DNA of 64,000 bases, taken from positions 62,001 through 126,000 of the forward strand of contig JAQFVV010006723.1 of assembly GCA_028023455.1 (NCBI GenBank). The letters run 5' to 3'. Numbering within the stretch: position 1 is the first letter of the stretch; each line of letters begins with the position of its first letter. This document shows positions 24,410 through 36,215 of the stretch, one piece after another. The notes beneath the pieces were generated by a model. That model did no database searches. It saw nothing but the letters and a program-made list of their open reading frames with translations, and had not been told where the DNA came from. The translations under genes and the position numbers were made by a program. The DNA comes from Epiperipatus broadwayi (lineage: Eukaryota > Onychophora > Udeonychophora > Euonychophora > Peripatidae).

Positions 24410-25463
24410 TACACCTGGGTCTCTTTTTACATGGACTTATTTAACACGATTTTGAAGTTACGCGATTCGTGTTTCACCGGAAGTCGATTTCCGATAATGC
24501 GCTATTAATTTGTGCCCTTACGTTATATTGAAAGTAATAGCACATTATTGGAATTCGACTTTCATCTTAGTAATTTCAATATTTTCAGTTCTTTATAAAA
24601 GTAAGATTTTATGCAATAATGAAATTAAAATCATGATTTCCACATTTTATGTATACACATATTAAATTTTAATAATGTAAATTTGTTCAAACATTATGCA
24701 TGTTAATTTTGCATTCTAAATCACATTCTGTTTTTGCTTTTTAAAAAAGAACGTAATCAATTATTAATCATTTAGTGTCCACAAGGTTATTTTTAAAAGG
24801 TCAGTAATAGCAGTGGGCACAATTAAATTTGACAATTAAAAATTGAAATCTGATTTTTAATTGTAATTAACAATTTAAAAATTACTTACGGTGACTTGAA
24901 ATAATGTGATGTGAAATTTGAGTTTTAAACGAAATTGAAAATTAAAGACAAAAATAAGAATTTAATTTTTAGTTGTTAGTTTCATAAACAATTAATAAAA
25001 TCATTGTCTTAAAGATTAATTACTAATTACGTTGTCATTCAGAAAACCATCAACACAACATGAGTGTGAAGTTGGCGCTAGTTGTTTGCAAACGAACATT
25101 TTTTCCGGCAAATAGCTATAATAATTAAAATGTGTATAAAAAAATGTCAATTACTGTACTGTAAATTATGCATAAAAATATATTATTTTGAATAAAATTA
25201 AATATTATAGTTAACAAAAGTTTGTTTTGTATCAATTTTTTTCAAATTTGAAATTTTTTATTAGTCATATTTTATTTCCTTATTTTTTTTTTTCGCAAAT
25301 TTTGAAGTAATTTTACATTGGTGCTTTGCTTTTATGTGAATTTTGAAAAATCATAGACTGCATCCCCCCTTTTTCAATGTAAGTTATGTCTACTTTTGTG
25401 CGATTTCGTTTGCACGTGTTTTCTGAGGAACCTATCTATCGCGTAAAACGAGACCCAGGTGTA
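24410..25463. mobile_element. TA-flanked TIR element, about 1.05 kb, non-autonomous
   Basis: A 14-bp perfect terminal inverted repeat, TACACCTGGGTCTC at 24410-24423 and GAGACCCAGGTGTA at 25450-25463, encloses a segment with no transposase frame. TA dinucleotides flank both ends (24408-24409 and 25464-25465). Sub-terminal CpG-containing words (ACGCGATTCG near 24462, GCGTAAAACG near 25441) are unusual for this AT-rich window. The pattern fits a Tc1/mariner-type or related MITE, but the TA-rich flank weakens the duplication argument. Confidence 0.7.
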
Positions 25464-25477
25464 TATATATATATATA

Positions 25478-26100
25478 TATAATAAAAATAAAATGTCCGT
25501 TAATTAAAACAAAATTGTAATTATAATATTAAAAAAATGTAATGATAATAAACTATTATAAATAATCCTTAAATCCACAGAAGTACTTTTGGTTAATTTC
25601 TTAAATCTGCCTCAACTGCCATTAAATTAAAAATAAAAAAAAAACAAAGCAGAAGCAAACATCATCAATTCAAATCCCACGAATCTTGTATTTTAATGTT
25701 AGCAGCTTGTCTATTTATTAAATGCATTTTATTTCTATTTATAAAAATTGCCTCCTTAATTTTTCTTTTATTATGATTTCTCTCTTCATGAAGAATTTTC
25801 ACATTTTCAAAATCAAATTTAAATTTATATTTACATGTTTTTTCATAATCAAAGAAAACTGAAGGAGACATTAAATCACCATTATTTTTACTTTTTACAC
25901 TCTTATATTACAATTCATGCTCCCCCAATCTCTTCTCAATACTGCACCTAGATTCACCTATATATGATAGCATATAGTCACAAAAAATTTGATATATGAT
26001 ATTATTTTTCTGTTTGACAAGTATGACATCCTTAGAATTATTGACTAATTTATTAATATTGTTTGGAACATAGACTGAAACATTAAACACATTCTTATAT
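25478..26100 (-). mobile_element. 5'-truncated Penelope-like element
   Basis: On -, frame 26090-25908 has NIIYQIFCDYMLSYIGESRC and KRLGEHEL (GIY-YIG), and frame 25871-25665 has FFDYEKTCKYKFKF, RKIKEAIF and NRQAANIKIQDSW, the PLE tail related to the 1.5-4 kb element. The 3' UTR (25478-25660) is repeated closely at 44325-44535 (shared AAATGTCCGTTAA, CCTCAACTGCCATTAAATT). No RT motifs remain. Confidence 0.82.
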
Positions 26101-26109
26101 ATATCCTTT

Positions 26110-26790
26110 AAAAAATCAGCTATTAGGATTTATATTCCATATGTAAAAGGACCTACAGACAATATTGGATGTGTATTAAAATGCTATAATATAAATACAG
26201 CATTTTCTACTCATCAAAATATCAGCAATACAATAACCAAGCCTAAGGATTTAAACCCTCTTGAATCTCATGGTGTTTATTAAATCTCATGTGAAAATTG
26301 TAAAGCTTCCTACATAGGTATGAGTAATCATCACATCAGTGTTAAGAGAGATGAGCATGCTAATGCAGTTAAACACCACTCATGATCATCAGCACTCTCA
26401 CTCCATACTATAGATCCATACTATAAATTCAGGTCATAAAATTGATTTTTCTAGTCCCAGGATATCCAGATGTGATAATCTCTACCAGTTGAAAATTAGA
26501 AAAGCCATTGAGATTCTTAAAGAGCCAGATTGTATCAATAAGCGAGATGATACATGCAAATTTCCTCCAATTTGGAAATTTTTTTTTTTTTAGAAAAAGC
26601 ATTCTTAATTTAACATTTTTGCTATTGGTGGAACTTTAATGTTTTTTTTTCCAAATCAATGATTGTAGCATCTCCACAACTGTCTTTCTAACTTTTATAA
26701 CCCAGTAGATGACTTGTGTGATCAAGTCGAAATGTTGGTATATCAATATTTAATAAAAAATTTTAACATGGATGAACCCGCAAAATATGT
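26110..26790 (+). mobile_element. 5'-truncated Penelope-like element, family of 16.2-17.8 kb
   Basis: On + it encodes a degenerate linker and GIY-YIG domain: KPKDLNPLESHGVY, then a TAA, then ISCENCKASYIGMSN and VKRDEHANAVK. The family 3' end follows at about 26700-26780 (TGTGATCAAGTCGAAATG, GGATGAACCCGCAAAATATG). It abuts the preceding PLE of another family in a 5'-to-5' arrangement. Confidence 0.8.
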
Positions 26791-26890
26791 CTTTTATATA
26801 TGCAACCCATGAAAATCTTTGTATCAATATATATATATATATATATACATATATCTTTGTATCAATATATATATATATATATACACTCTA
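26791..26890. repeat. (TA)n tracts with duplicated TCTTTGTATCAA unit
   Basis: Two (TA)n tracts (about 26827-26846 and 26864-26882), each preceded by ATCTTTGTATCAATA. The word GCAACCCATGAAAATCTT just upstream also occurs at 6127-6144, next to the PLE palindrome. Confidence 0.6.
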
Positions 26891-28690
26891 AATTCTCATG
26901 ATATTCTTATTTATTAACATAAGTGATTAATTGTAATCAAAGTAAAAATAATTTGAGACAAAATTTCAGTAACTTTTGACAGAAATAGATTTACTCTTAT
27001 TTATATAAATCAGAGGGAATTTGCCATATTTCTTAAATCTAAAGAACTAGCCTGGACTAATTTTGAGCTTTCATTTATTTCATGAAGTTAAACCAGTTCA
27101 AAGCTTTGCTTATATAATCATTTGGAATAAATGAAGATTATGATTAGCAAGCCATACTATTAAAAATTTTGCTTTAAAATTTCCAGACTATTCTAATTTC
27201 CAATCCTTCAATGTTCACAGAAATAACTATTTTATTTTATTTTTGGAAGTGTTTTTTTTTTATCATTCATAGTGATTCTAATTGTTTGATGGCTTGTGTT
27301 AGCCATAGATTTGCTTTCCTCACCAGGTTTAATCATTTCTCATTTAAAATAAGATATTTATGTCAAGTAAGGAAGAGGAATCTCCTTTCACAATGGTCAT
27401 TTATAAGTATATTTTATAAATAATAAATTATAATGTATTCTAATTTATGTGAACTAAAAAAAAATTGGATTTCTATGGTTCAATTTACTTTCTTAACAAT
27501 AATTTCTAACCACAACCAATACAATGAATCTATAAATAAAATTATATCACTTTCAATAATAAATAAAAATTATTTAAGATGTATTTACAAATAATATTTT
27601 ACACAAGAAACTTATAAACTTTATTAATAGTAACTGAAAATAATTTTTGTGATGAATTTATTATTTCTAATTTTGAAAAAATAAAATAAAATCAAAATTA
27701 TAAACAAATTTGTTTTAAATAAAAAAAATTATATTTATTTTTTTCTGGTCATTTTTTATAAAAGGTACACTCATAGCCTTAGACAACCTATGAACAACCT
27801 AGCACCAGTCTTTTTACAATATTTTTCATTTTTACCACAATATGTTAGTGTAATTTTATTGACATAAAAATATTAAAATACAAGACAATATTTATTAATT
27901 TTATACCATTTAGAAAATCGCCAAAAATATGTAAATATTTTGTAAATAGAATGAAACTTAAATGAGATTTACAAAGATGTGAAAAGCATATACATTCATA
28001 ATCTAATAATAGAAAAAAATAATTAAACAAAAGTTCTTGCTATTATATGTTATTGTACTGTCTTTTATTAGTTTTAATTATTTTTTCCTCACCTTTTTTT
28101 AATGATAAAAATATCATTTACAAATGCCAACATATTTATAATTCAAAAATGTTTATATTTTAAATCACATGCACTAATATATGATAAATCCATTATAGTT
28201 TTTAATCATGTACAGTTTTATATATTATCCACATACCTCATATCAATAATTTATTTCCAACACATACTTACTGCTGTGAAGCATAAATGTGCATCTTGCT
28301 ATTTACTTAAATAACATAAGTAGACACTGTTAGTCTTTTCTAATTTTAACACGAAATTATTTTAGAATAATAGTTTTTCAAGATTTACATAATATATCTT
28401 TTAATCAGCTTACTTAAAAGTAAACACTAGGTTAGAATTATATTTCATTGAGAAAATGTATTTTAGCATATAAAATTATGCCAAACATTTTACAAATTAT
28501 GTTAATATGGAAATCAATTTTAAATATAATTTTTTTGAAAGTATCTCTGAATGCATGTGAGAATATTTACATCAACGTACTATTATTGGATGATTTTCAA
28601 ACTGAGAGTAAAATTAATTTTAATTTATTTTGTTTAATTTGTTATCTTTTTATTATTTTTTTCCTTTTTATAAATATATATGTTTATTTA
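26891..28690. other. Intron sequence without recognised features
   Basis: AT-rich, leading to the polypyrimidine-like TTTATTTATTTATTCAG acceptor at 28683-28699. No transposon motif seen. Confidence 0.4.
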
Positions 28691-28699
28691 TTTATTCAG

Positions 28700-28847
28700 A
28701 CAGGGAATAATAGAATATGAAAAGATATTTAACTTAATCAAATATGTTGTTAAAGAAAAAGCACTTTTACCTTTAAAATTAGTTGTGGAAAACTTAGACA
28801 AGTTGTCTAGCAGAATTACGGATCTCTGTTTACAAAAGCGTCTCAAT
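28700..28847 (+). CDS. M1 aminopeptidase exon, middle of the ERAP1_C-like segment
   Basis: This 148-nt exon follows TTTATTCAG and is followed by GTAAGT at 28848. Its first base completes the codon left by the exon at 7444-7502. It then encodes 49 residues starting QGIIEYEKIFNLIKYV, through KALLPLKLVVENLDKLSSR, to KRLN. In M1 enzymes the LIDDAFNLA motif is followed by a helix of the type x-Y-x-x-A-L-x-L-x-x-Y-L-x-x-E, then a P-[WL]-x-x-[AV] helix. The match here includes YEKIFNLIKYVVKEK and LPLKLVVENLDKL. It ends in phase 0 and joins directly to the exon at 44142. Confidence 0.87.
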
Positions 28848-28853
28848 GTAAGT

Positions 28854-30689
28854 TATTAACTCATTGATATATATAAATCTTTATTGCTATATATTTTATT
28901 TTATTCACTATTTACATATTTTTATGCATAAATATTAAGTATATGTGTTATGCGCATGTATGTGATTATTGGGATATGACAGTTATTGACACATGTTCTC
29001 ACAAAAGGAAATACAAATTGTTAATACTCAACTTATTATTGATGTAATTTTTACTTAATAATTGTTGGAATGATTTATCAATTAAAAGTATTAACTAAGT
29101 TGCAAATTGTGAACATCTAATGAAACGAATAGTTAATGCAGCATGTATCATTATATATACTAATTATAAAAATTAATTTTATAATAATTTTTGTTTTTAT
29201 CACAACTCTCTCTATATATACACTGCAGTAAATTTTTAATTTAAATTATCATTTTTTCTGAAATGTAATTCATTTGTGCCTCTTACAGTCATTGATATCT
29301 TTTAGTATTTAAAAATAAAAGTTAACAAAGCGCTCAAACAATTTATTTTATCCAGATGAAATGAGACATTCTGTTCACAATTATAATATGATACAACCTT
29401 CAGTATTGCTAAAGAAAAGAATTGCATATTAAAAGTAGTTTTGTTTTTATCATTTGTCTTAGAATATTGGCAATTGTAAAAAATGTTTAAAATATAAACT
29501 TTTTATGTTTTTAATGCAATTAAAAATTGATTGCAGGTATATATGGTAAAAGTTGCAATACATGTATTTTTCAGAACCAACTATTTTAAGCTTCGGTAAT
29601 CAGTAATCATTAGATACCCTGTATATTTATTATTTTCACATCTGTTTTTAATCATTAAACTTCTTTATTTAAAAGGGTTGCAATTATATCAGTGCAACCA
29701 GAAAACTGATTTCCTTCTTTTACTATCCAAGCTAATAAACCATAGTAATTTGATTATGCAGTTATATAAATCTGTTATTAAGACAAATATTATTAATTTC
29801 ATGTAATACTTGCATTTATTTTTTATTTTTTTTGCAAATACTTAAAACTGTCTCTTCATTGCACATTCTTAAAATATATGAATAAAGATACATAAAAAAG
29901 CAAGTATCCCATAATTATTCAAGCTCACGTTAGATGGCTCTGCAGAGTGAATTACTGTTTTTGATGAAAATGTTGAAAGCAAGCGATGAAAGTTATATAA
30001 TGCTTGCTTTAGTATTTATACAATCAATAATCAAATTGGTATATAAACAAGTACTTAGAATTCACATTTAGCTTAGCAAATGCAAAAAGATGTGAAATGA
30101 TGCATAGTAGTAGATATAACTGTTAATGATGATGACTGAATCAGAAGAGTAATACTAAAACATAATATATAAAATGTTTAAAAATGGATATTATGATCAA
30201 TAGTGATCAGACTCAATATTGTGTATTATGATTGAGTGTGTGTTTTTAATTCTTTGCCTAAATTTAGATAGAAAGAAGTAATCATTAGTGTACTTCATTC
30301 AAAAGGTAAACCTTGATCATCATCACTGGATATTACCATTGTTTGCAATCACTTATTTAAACAAACTTCATGATCAAAAGATATGGATTTAGAAAAGATC
30401 TACAAAAATAAAAAACATATAGTTAGAATGTAAATAAAACACAATAGAACAGCTTAAAAAATGTATTTTATCCAATAAAATAAAAATTTTCTTTTATGCA
30501 TTTTTTAAGAAAATATAATGATATTCATAATTTAAATCAGTACACTGGAAATTAATTAATCACAAATCAAAATATAGGAGTTAAAATAAACAAAAACAGA
30601 GCAATTTGATTGAAGAAAATGTTTAATGAAAGTTATGTGATTGTTAAAACAAAAAAGTTTGTTAGTAAAGAATAAAATTTTTGTAGTGA
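28854..30689. other. Intron sequence without recognised features
   Basis: AT-rich, no exon or coding repeat recognised. The LINE's 5' boundary cannot be fixed and may reach slightly further left than given. Confidence 0.35.
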
Positions 30690-30789
30690 GTCATATCTCT
30701 TATTGGCACGATTTGACTGAGTCTAAAATTTTTAATTTTATGAATTTTCTATTTAAAAAAAATTTCTTCCTAATGATAGATATATCATA

Positions 30790-31815
30790 GCTGAATTCAA
30801 ATCTTGGGGAGAAAAAAATTATTTCAAGTATACAATTCAATCTTTAGATGATAAATTTATCATATATATTGACAACAATAGACTGACAACTTTACAAGGA
30901 ATTATTAAAAATTGCATACTAAATTTTGATAGTGATGAGTTGCAATAAATATTAGATAAGTATGGAAAAACTGATAGATTCAAGTACTGGTTTGATTGCA
31001 ATTCCAAAGACCAAATTCTCACATATACAGCTTCTTTTACATTAACTCTCAAAAAAGGTGTATCTGCAACAGATATTCCCACTATTATTCATTCAAGAGG
31101 CTCACCAATGATATTATCATTTTGTGGCATTGTTCCACAATGTTTTTTCTGTAAAGAATGAATGCATCTTATTCAAGACTGTCCTTCTAGAATCTGTAAG
31201 CATTGTGGGGTTAAAAGAAACAGAATGCACAAATGTCTCACACAACAACAAGCTTCCAAAGAAATCAATTTGATAACTGACAACATTACTTCAAAAAATT
31301 TCATGTATTTGGATGACTCTACAATTGAAATAAATAAAAATAGTTCTCAAATAATAGATTCAAATGTAATTTTATCTCAGAGTCAGCAATACTTAACAGG
31401 TGTGCATAAAAATGTAATAACTCCCTCTTCTAAAAATTCTAAACTTAAAAATGAATTTAAAAATCATAATAACAACTTATCTAATACATTATAGAAAAGC
31501 ACTCTTTCAAGAGATTACTCTCTAGCAGCTAATATTTCTAATGCAGAGTTAGAAACATATAAGGAAAATACAACACAACAAAATGAGATTCATACTAATA
31601 TTAGAAAAAAAGAAACGATTCCAACAGAAATATTTGAACAATGTGTTTCAAATGAAGAGAATGACAATAACTCAGAAAGTACCTTAAATGAAAACAAAAA
31701 CAACATTTATTTAAGTCAAAACAAAAAAAAAAAAATAACAACAAAGGACAAAACAAAAAAAAAGAAAACAAAAAAAGAAAAAACATGGTCAACTCAGTGG
31801 ACTGAGTTCAGTTGA
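30790..31815 (+). pseudogene. LINE ORF1 (gag-like, zinc knuckles)
   Basis: One frame reads through FKYWFDCNSKDQILTYTASF and RGSPMILSFCGIVPQCFFCK, then a TGA at 31159-31161, then MHLIQDCPSRICKHCGVKR and MHKC. Together these form gag-type CCHC knuckles. After a TAG at 31492-31494 the same frame continues to 31815 through an Asn- and Lys-rich tail (KKKKITTKDKTKKKK). ORF1 proteins of this type bind the element RNA. Two in-frame stops inactivate it. The N-terminus is uncertain. Confidence 0.75.
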
Positions 31816-32096
31816 TGAAATAACAGATAACAACATCTCTGTAGATACATTTTTAGATCTCAACTCAAATAGAAAATGTAAACAAAAGAAGGAAAGGTGG
31901 AATTACAAATATGATCAATGACTAAGCATAAATTCCAGTCAAAAATAGACTCTACAAAAGACATTGAAGAGTCATTACAGTTTACATTTGATGAATCCTC
32001 ATAAATAAATTTGATTCAAGATTTTAATTTTAATGATTGTGAAAAGACATCTTAATAAGGTCTGCATTTTTCTGTCTATAAATTAACTATATTAAA

Positions 32097-32450
32097 ATGT
32101 CTCTCAACCTTTATCAAAATTTTACTTCTTTCAAAATTAACACAAGTGGATACAAAACTAACAATTCCAATATCAAAATTATTGCTGCAAATGTAAGAGG
32201 CATAAATTTGATAAAAGTACATGCTACTAAAAATTGGCTTGAGATACAATCTCCTCAAATTTTTCTTATGGCTGAAACAAAAATTCACAGCTCATCAAAC
32301 TATATGATACATCAACTTTTAAAAAATTTTGGTTATCTAAAATTCTCTATTGCTGCTACAGCTTCAGGTAGTATTGGTATAATTATTAATAAAAATTTGC
32401 CTCTGTCATCCTTCAAAATTATATATATATTGATAACAATATACTAACTA
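32097..32450 (+). pseudogene. LINE ORF2 endonuclease N-terminus
   Basis: IKIIAANVRGINLIKVHATK followed by QIFLMAETKIHSS and GSIGIIINKNL matches the start of AP-type LINE endonucleases, including the conserved N and the catalytic E of the AETK motif. The frame ends at 32447. The rest of the domain is frameshifted (32457-32760), with LILLGYFNI in place of the usual GDFN and FSDHLAQI for the SDH motif near 32790. Confidence 0.78.
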
Positions 32451-32929
32451 ATTACAATGTTTGTCTATAATAATTTTGCATTTAATTTGTCTTTCATATA
32501 TACTCAAATTTCTGTTAGTTCATTTCTTTACATTATTAATACAATAAATATGGTACTAAGAACAAGTTCATTGCCATTAATTCTATTAGGATATTTTAAC
32601 ATTAAATATAGTGAATTTAACTCTAAATATCTGCACCTTCTTTCAACAAAATTAATCTGTTGTCAATGTTTTCTTCTCCTTCCTGATGCACACAGTCTAC
32701 ACACAGTCTACAAAATATTTAATAGACTTATTTTACTACACTCCATATATTGATTTTCAAATACAGGCAACTCTTCAACCAAATAATTTCTCAGATCATC
32801 TTGCACAGATCATTGAAATTAATACACAATTTCAAAAATCAACTGGAAATTACAACCAAAAAACTATTAGAATGTTAATTCATTCATCCACACCTGAAGC
32901 AATTATCTCAGAATCATATATATATATAT

Positions 32930-32964
32930 ATATATATGATTATGAGATATATTTATTAATATTT

Positions 32965-33008
<44 letters not shown>

Positions 33009-33022
33009 AAATATTAATAAAC
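32930..33022. repeat. (TA)n-centred palindrome inside the LINE
   Basis: TTTATTAATATTTACTTTA (about 32951-32970) and its reverse complement TAAAGTAAATATTAATAAA (about 33002-33021) flank a pure TA tract. The whole unit is a long perfect hairpin interrupting ORF2. It may be an inserted TA-expanded palindrome or a small repeat. Confidence 0.8.
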
Positions 33023-33386
33023 TACCAATAGAAGAGGCATGGTTTACCCTGATTGAGATACTTAAATCCATTATTAGCAACTATTCAAAAAAATTAAAAG
33101 GCCCAATAAGATTATTGCAAGACCTTACAGATATTAACACTCAGCTTTCTAAAATTCTGTGTAACATAGAGAGAACATAAACATAATCTTTCAATTAAAA
33201 CTGAAATATAGAGCACAGCAGAAAAAGCAGAATACCTTGCTATCAAAAGATCCAGTGCATATATCAATGCACAACACTGCTAGACTCATGGATATATCCA
33301 CTGGGCTCTTGGGGCTTACAACAAAAATATTATTCCATCTATGATACAATAAAATGGTAAATTGCTAATTGGTTATCAAATGATAA

Positions 33387-34493
33387 ATGAAATTAACATT
33401 TTTTTCAATAGAAACTTCAACAACATGGCACATTTCAGATGAAACAAAATTTAACATCATTTCTGAGAAATCAATCACAAACAAACTTAAATATCTTTCA
33501 GATCATAGTCATCCAGGCATTCATGGAATTCCTCACTTTATTTTATTAAATCTCAGCCAATTTTCAATTCCAATCATTACAAAGATGGAAAATTATTTAG
33601 CCTGTGGAAAGAAAAACATTCCTGATCTATACCCTATTTCAATGGTACCTTTCATTAAAAAAAATAAATCACCTACAAAACTAACCAGTCTCAGGCCCAT
33701 ATCAATGACACCGCTAATAATTAAGGTCATTGAATCAACAATTAAATATGCTATATAAGAAATCAATCTTTTTGCATCTCCAAAAGCCAATATGCCAGGA
33801 AAGGTTCATCTTCAACATTAGCCATGGCACACATTAAGTTGTTAGTAGATTATCTATGTACAAAACCTAGCTGTTCAACTTGATGTTGCCACTGTTTTTG
33901 ACTTGGTAAGAACAAATATTCTTCTACAACTTTTACATGACAATAATATGCCCAAATCATATATTCAAATTGTATCAAACCTATTCAAAAATAGGCAAAT
34001 ATGCATATCAATAAATGGAAGAACATCAAGCTTTTTAAAACTATATATGTCTATTCCGCAGGGCTCACCACTAAGTGCTCTTCTTTTTATTATCTATCTG
34101 AATCCTCTGCTTGTTCAAATAGAAAGGCGACTATCTGGCATCTTTATCCAAAATTTAAACAGAGAAGTCAAAGTACTGGCATATATGGATGATTTCTTGG
34201 TCATACTTTTTTCTTATAAACACATTCATCAATTATATTCCATACTTAATAATTATACAGAGAAATTTAAACTTAAATTCAATATGCTAAAATCATCAGC
34301 ATGGAAAATAGCCACAGGCAAAAAGATAACATCTCTTTTTTGCAGAGAACCACAAAACTTTCTTGGTCTTCCTTTCCATAAATCACCCTCTTTTATGGCC
34401 AGGGAAATACAAAATAACTTTTTACATTCAGAAAATAAAATAATTCATTATCAAAGGTCTATTTATCCTTACATGAAAAAGTATCACTATTAA
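33387..34493 (+). pseudogene. LINE ORF2 reverse transcriptase
   Basis: Frame 33387-33758 has HPGIHGIPHFILLNLSQ and LTSLRPISMTPLIIKVIES, the early RT motifs. Frame 33903-34493 has SIPQGSPLSALLFIIYLNPL, the catalytic VLAYMDDFLVIL and FLGLPFHKSP. A short frame loss lies between 33758 and 33903, where FDLVRTNILL retains the first motif-A region. AYMDDF instead of AYADD is a mild departure. The domain would reverse-transcribe the element RNA. Confidence 0.83.
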
Positions 34494-34499
34494 ATATGA

Positions 34500-35526
34500 T
34501 ACTATTTCCTAAAATAAACTACTTTCTCCCAATCATAAGGAACAACAAAAAGATTTAAATGCAAAATCAACACATTATGTTCAAAACTGTTCTCATGTGG
34601 AAAAAGTGTAGGAATAAGTCTTGCTGGAATGCAGTGACTTTGACAGCTTAATGGTCTTTCACTGCATTCCATTAACACAATATATTTCCAAAATTCTTTT
34701 AACATACTTAATATGATTAATCATGATATTATATATAATAGTGTTTCATTAACAATTCTACCTACAGACAGACCACCAGCTACAAAGTCTGATTGGATAA
34801 CAACAATTAGTAACCTTATTAACAAAGACTAAGGGCATAATAATCCCCCTAATATGAACAAGATTAAATACTGGGATGTATACTACTTAATTCATTCTAA
34901 AATTAACATGCCCATAAGTAAGCTTAACATTTCTAATAAAAAAATATTTTATTTTAGAAGATGGAGTCTTGGAGCAAAATTCCTTGACTTCATACTTAAA
35001 CTAAATCTGGCCTCTTTACCAACAAGTTTATTTCTATCATACAATAGAGGTTATTCTAGTATTGATTCTATATGCAATCTATGCTTGCTTGAGAATGAAA
35101 CGATAGAACACATTACACGCAGATGCATTAAACTCAGAGAGGTTAGGGAACTGATCTATTTAAGTTCAAAAGTTAACTATGAAATAATATTATCAATAAA
35201 CAACAGCATCGCAGCGAAAAATTATGCCCAGAGAAGACTTATCTATTTTCCACATTTATGCAATTTACCTTATGATGCAAGCTAATTTTTGAATTTCCAA
35301 CACCTAATGCGAAAGAAATATGAAGTTAATTAAAATTAAACAAAGAGATAAAGCCATTGGCCTTCAAAACATAATTAATGAGACTTGGAAATTATTAGAC
35401 ATTCATGAACTACTTCAGAATAATTTAACTTGCTCTTTTTACTCTTCTTATTTGTTTTTAAATACAGAAATCTTTACAAACAAAATGTTTATCTTAAATA
35501 ACTCTCATAATTATCATTTTTATTAA
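34500..35526 (+). pseudogene. LINE ORF2 C-terminal region with CCHC knuckle
   Basis: The frame at 34854-35285 contains YFRRWSLGAKFLDFILKL and then CNLCLLENETIEHITRRC, a C-x2-C-x7-H-x4-C knuckle typical of the end of L1/Tx1-type ORF2 proteins. The 34500-34850 part is frame-broken. The last short frame (35320-35526) leads to the 3' UTR. Confidence 0.7.
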
Positions 35527-35605
35527 TAGATCAATATGAAAAGACATTGCAAATAAACAAATTGTAATATCTTTATAAAATAAATTTATTTGAATAAAAA
35601 AAAGA

Positions 35606-36215
35606 ATTTCTTTTACAAGACAATAATATCTTAGAATATATTTAGACAATTTAATGAGATCAATTTTATTTTGATTTAGAACATAGAAATTATATTCCTT
35701 ATGCTGTGTATATGCATTTTCTATTTTGTCCCTGAAATAACGATGTAACTGTACAGTAGGTAATTTGACTTAAATATTAATGTTACTTCATCAAGGACAT
35801 AATTTGTGGATTATTTGATGCATCTTTATATTCTAACATCATAATATTTAGAATTACATAATGGACTTTAATAAGCTTTTTATATCATAATATAATGTAA
35901 TATTTATGATATGTAGATATTTTTGAATAATATATTTGTAATAAAAAGGTTTCATAGAATGTGTATAAAGGTTTTTTTTCATTCTAATATTGTGTGTTTG
36001 TACAATTTGTTTCTGAAAAATATGACTGTGGAAAGCATTTTATGCATATTTGATTGTATTAAAACATGATATCAATGGAGTTATTCTTTCTTCATTAAAT
36101 TTATTACAAATTTCTATAATAATAATGTCACAATGATTAGTCTAAACTTACGTTTTACATTTTATATGAGTTCGTGTTTAAAAGTAAGATTTTTTTATAA
36201 GTGAAAACTTTAAAA
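35606..36215. other. Intron sequence without recognised features
   Basis: AT-rich, no coding or repeat feature recognised. Confidence 0.4.

Larger units (their letters stand above)
7503..28699 (+). other. Intron of the aminopeptidase gene (21,197 bp)
   Basis: GTAAGT donor at 7503 and TTTATTTATTCAG acceptor ending at 28699. It hosts an RTE LINE, a PLE, an inverted-repeat PLE, two small TIR repeats and further PLE fragments, each listed separately. The exons on both sides are in phase and their products abut in the family, so no exon should be missing between them. Confidence 0.8.
30690..35605 (+). mobile_element. Two-ORF non-LTR retrotransposon (APE type), degenerate
   Basis: On +, a gag-like ORF1 with zinc knuckles is followed by an ORF2 with AP-type endonuclease, reverse transcriptase and a C-terminal CCHC knuckle. 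The 3' end is near 35600 with a short A-rich run. The two-ORF layout and the post-RT knuckle suggest an L1/Tx1-like or related clade. The call to clade is tentative. Stops and frameshifts occur throughout. Confidence 0.82.
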
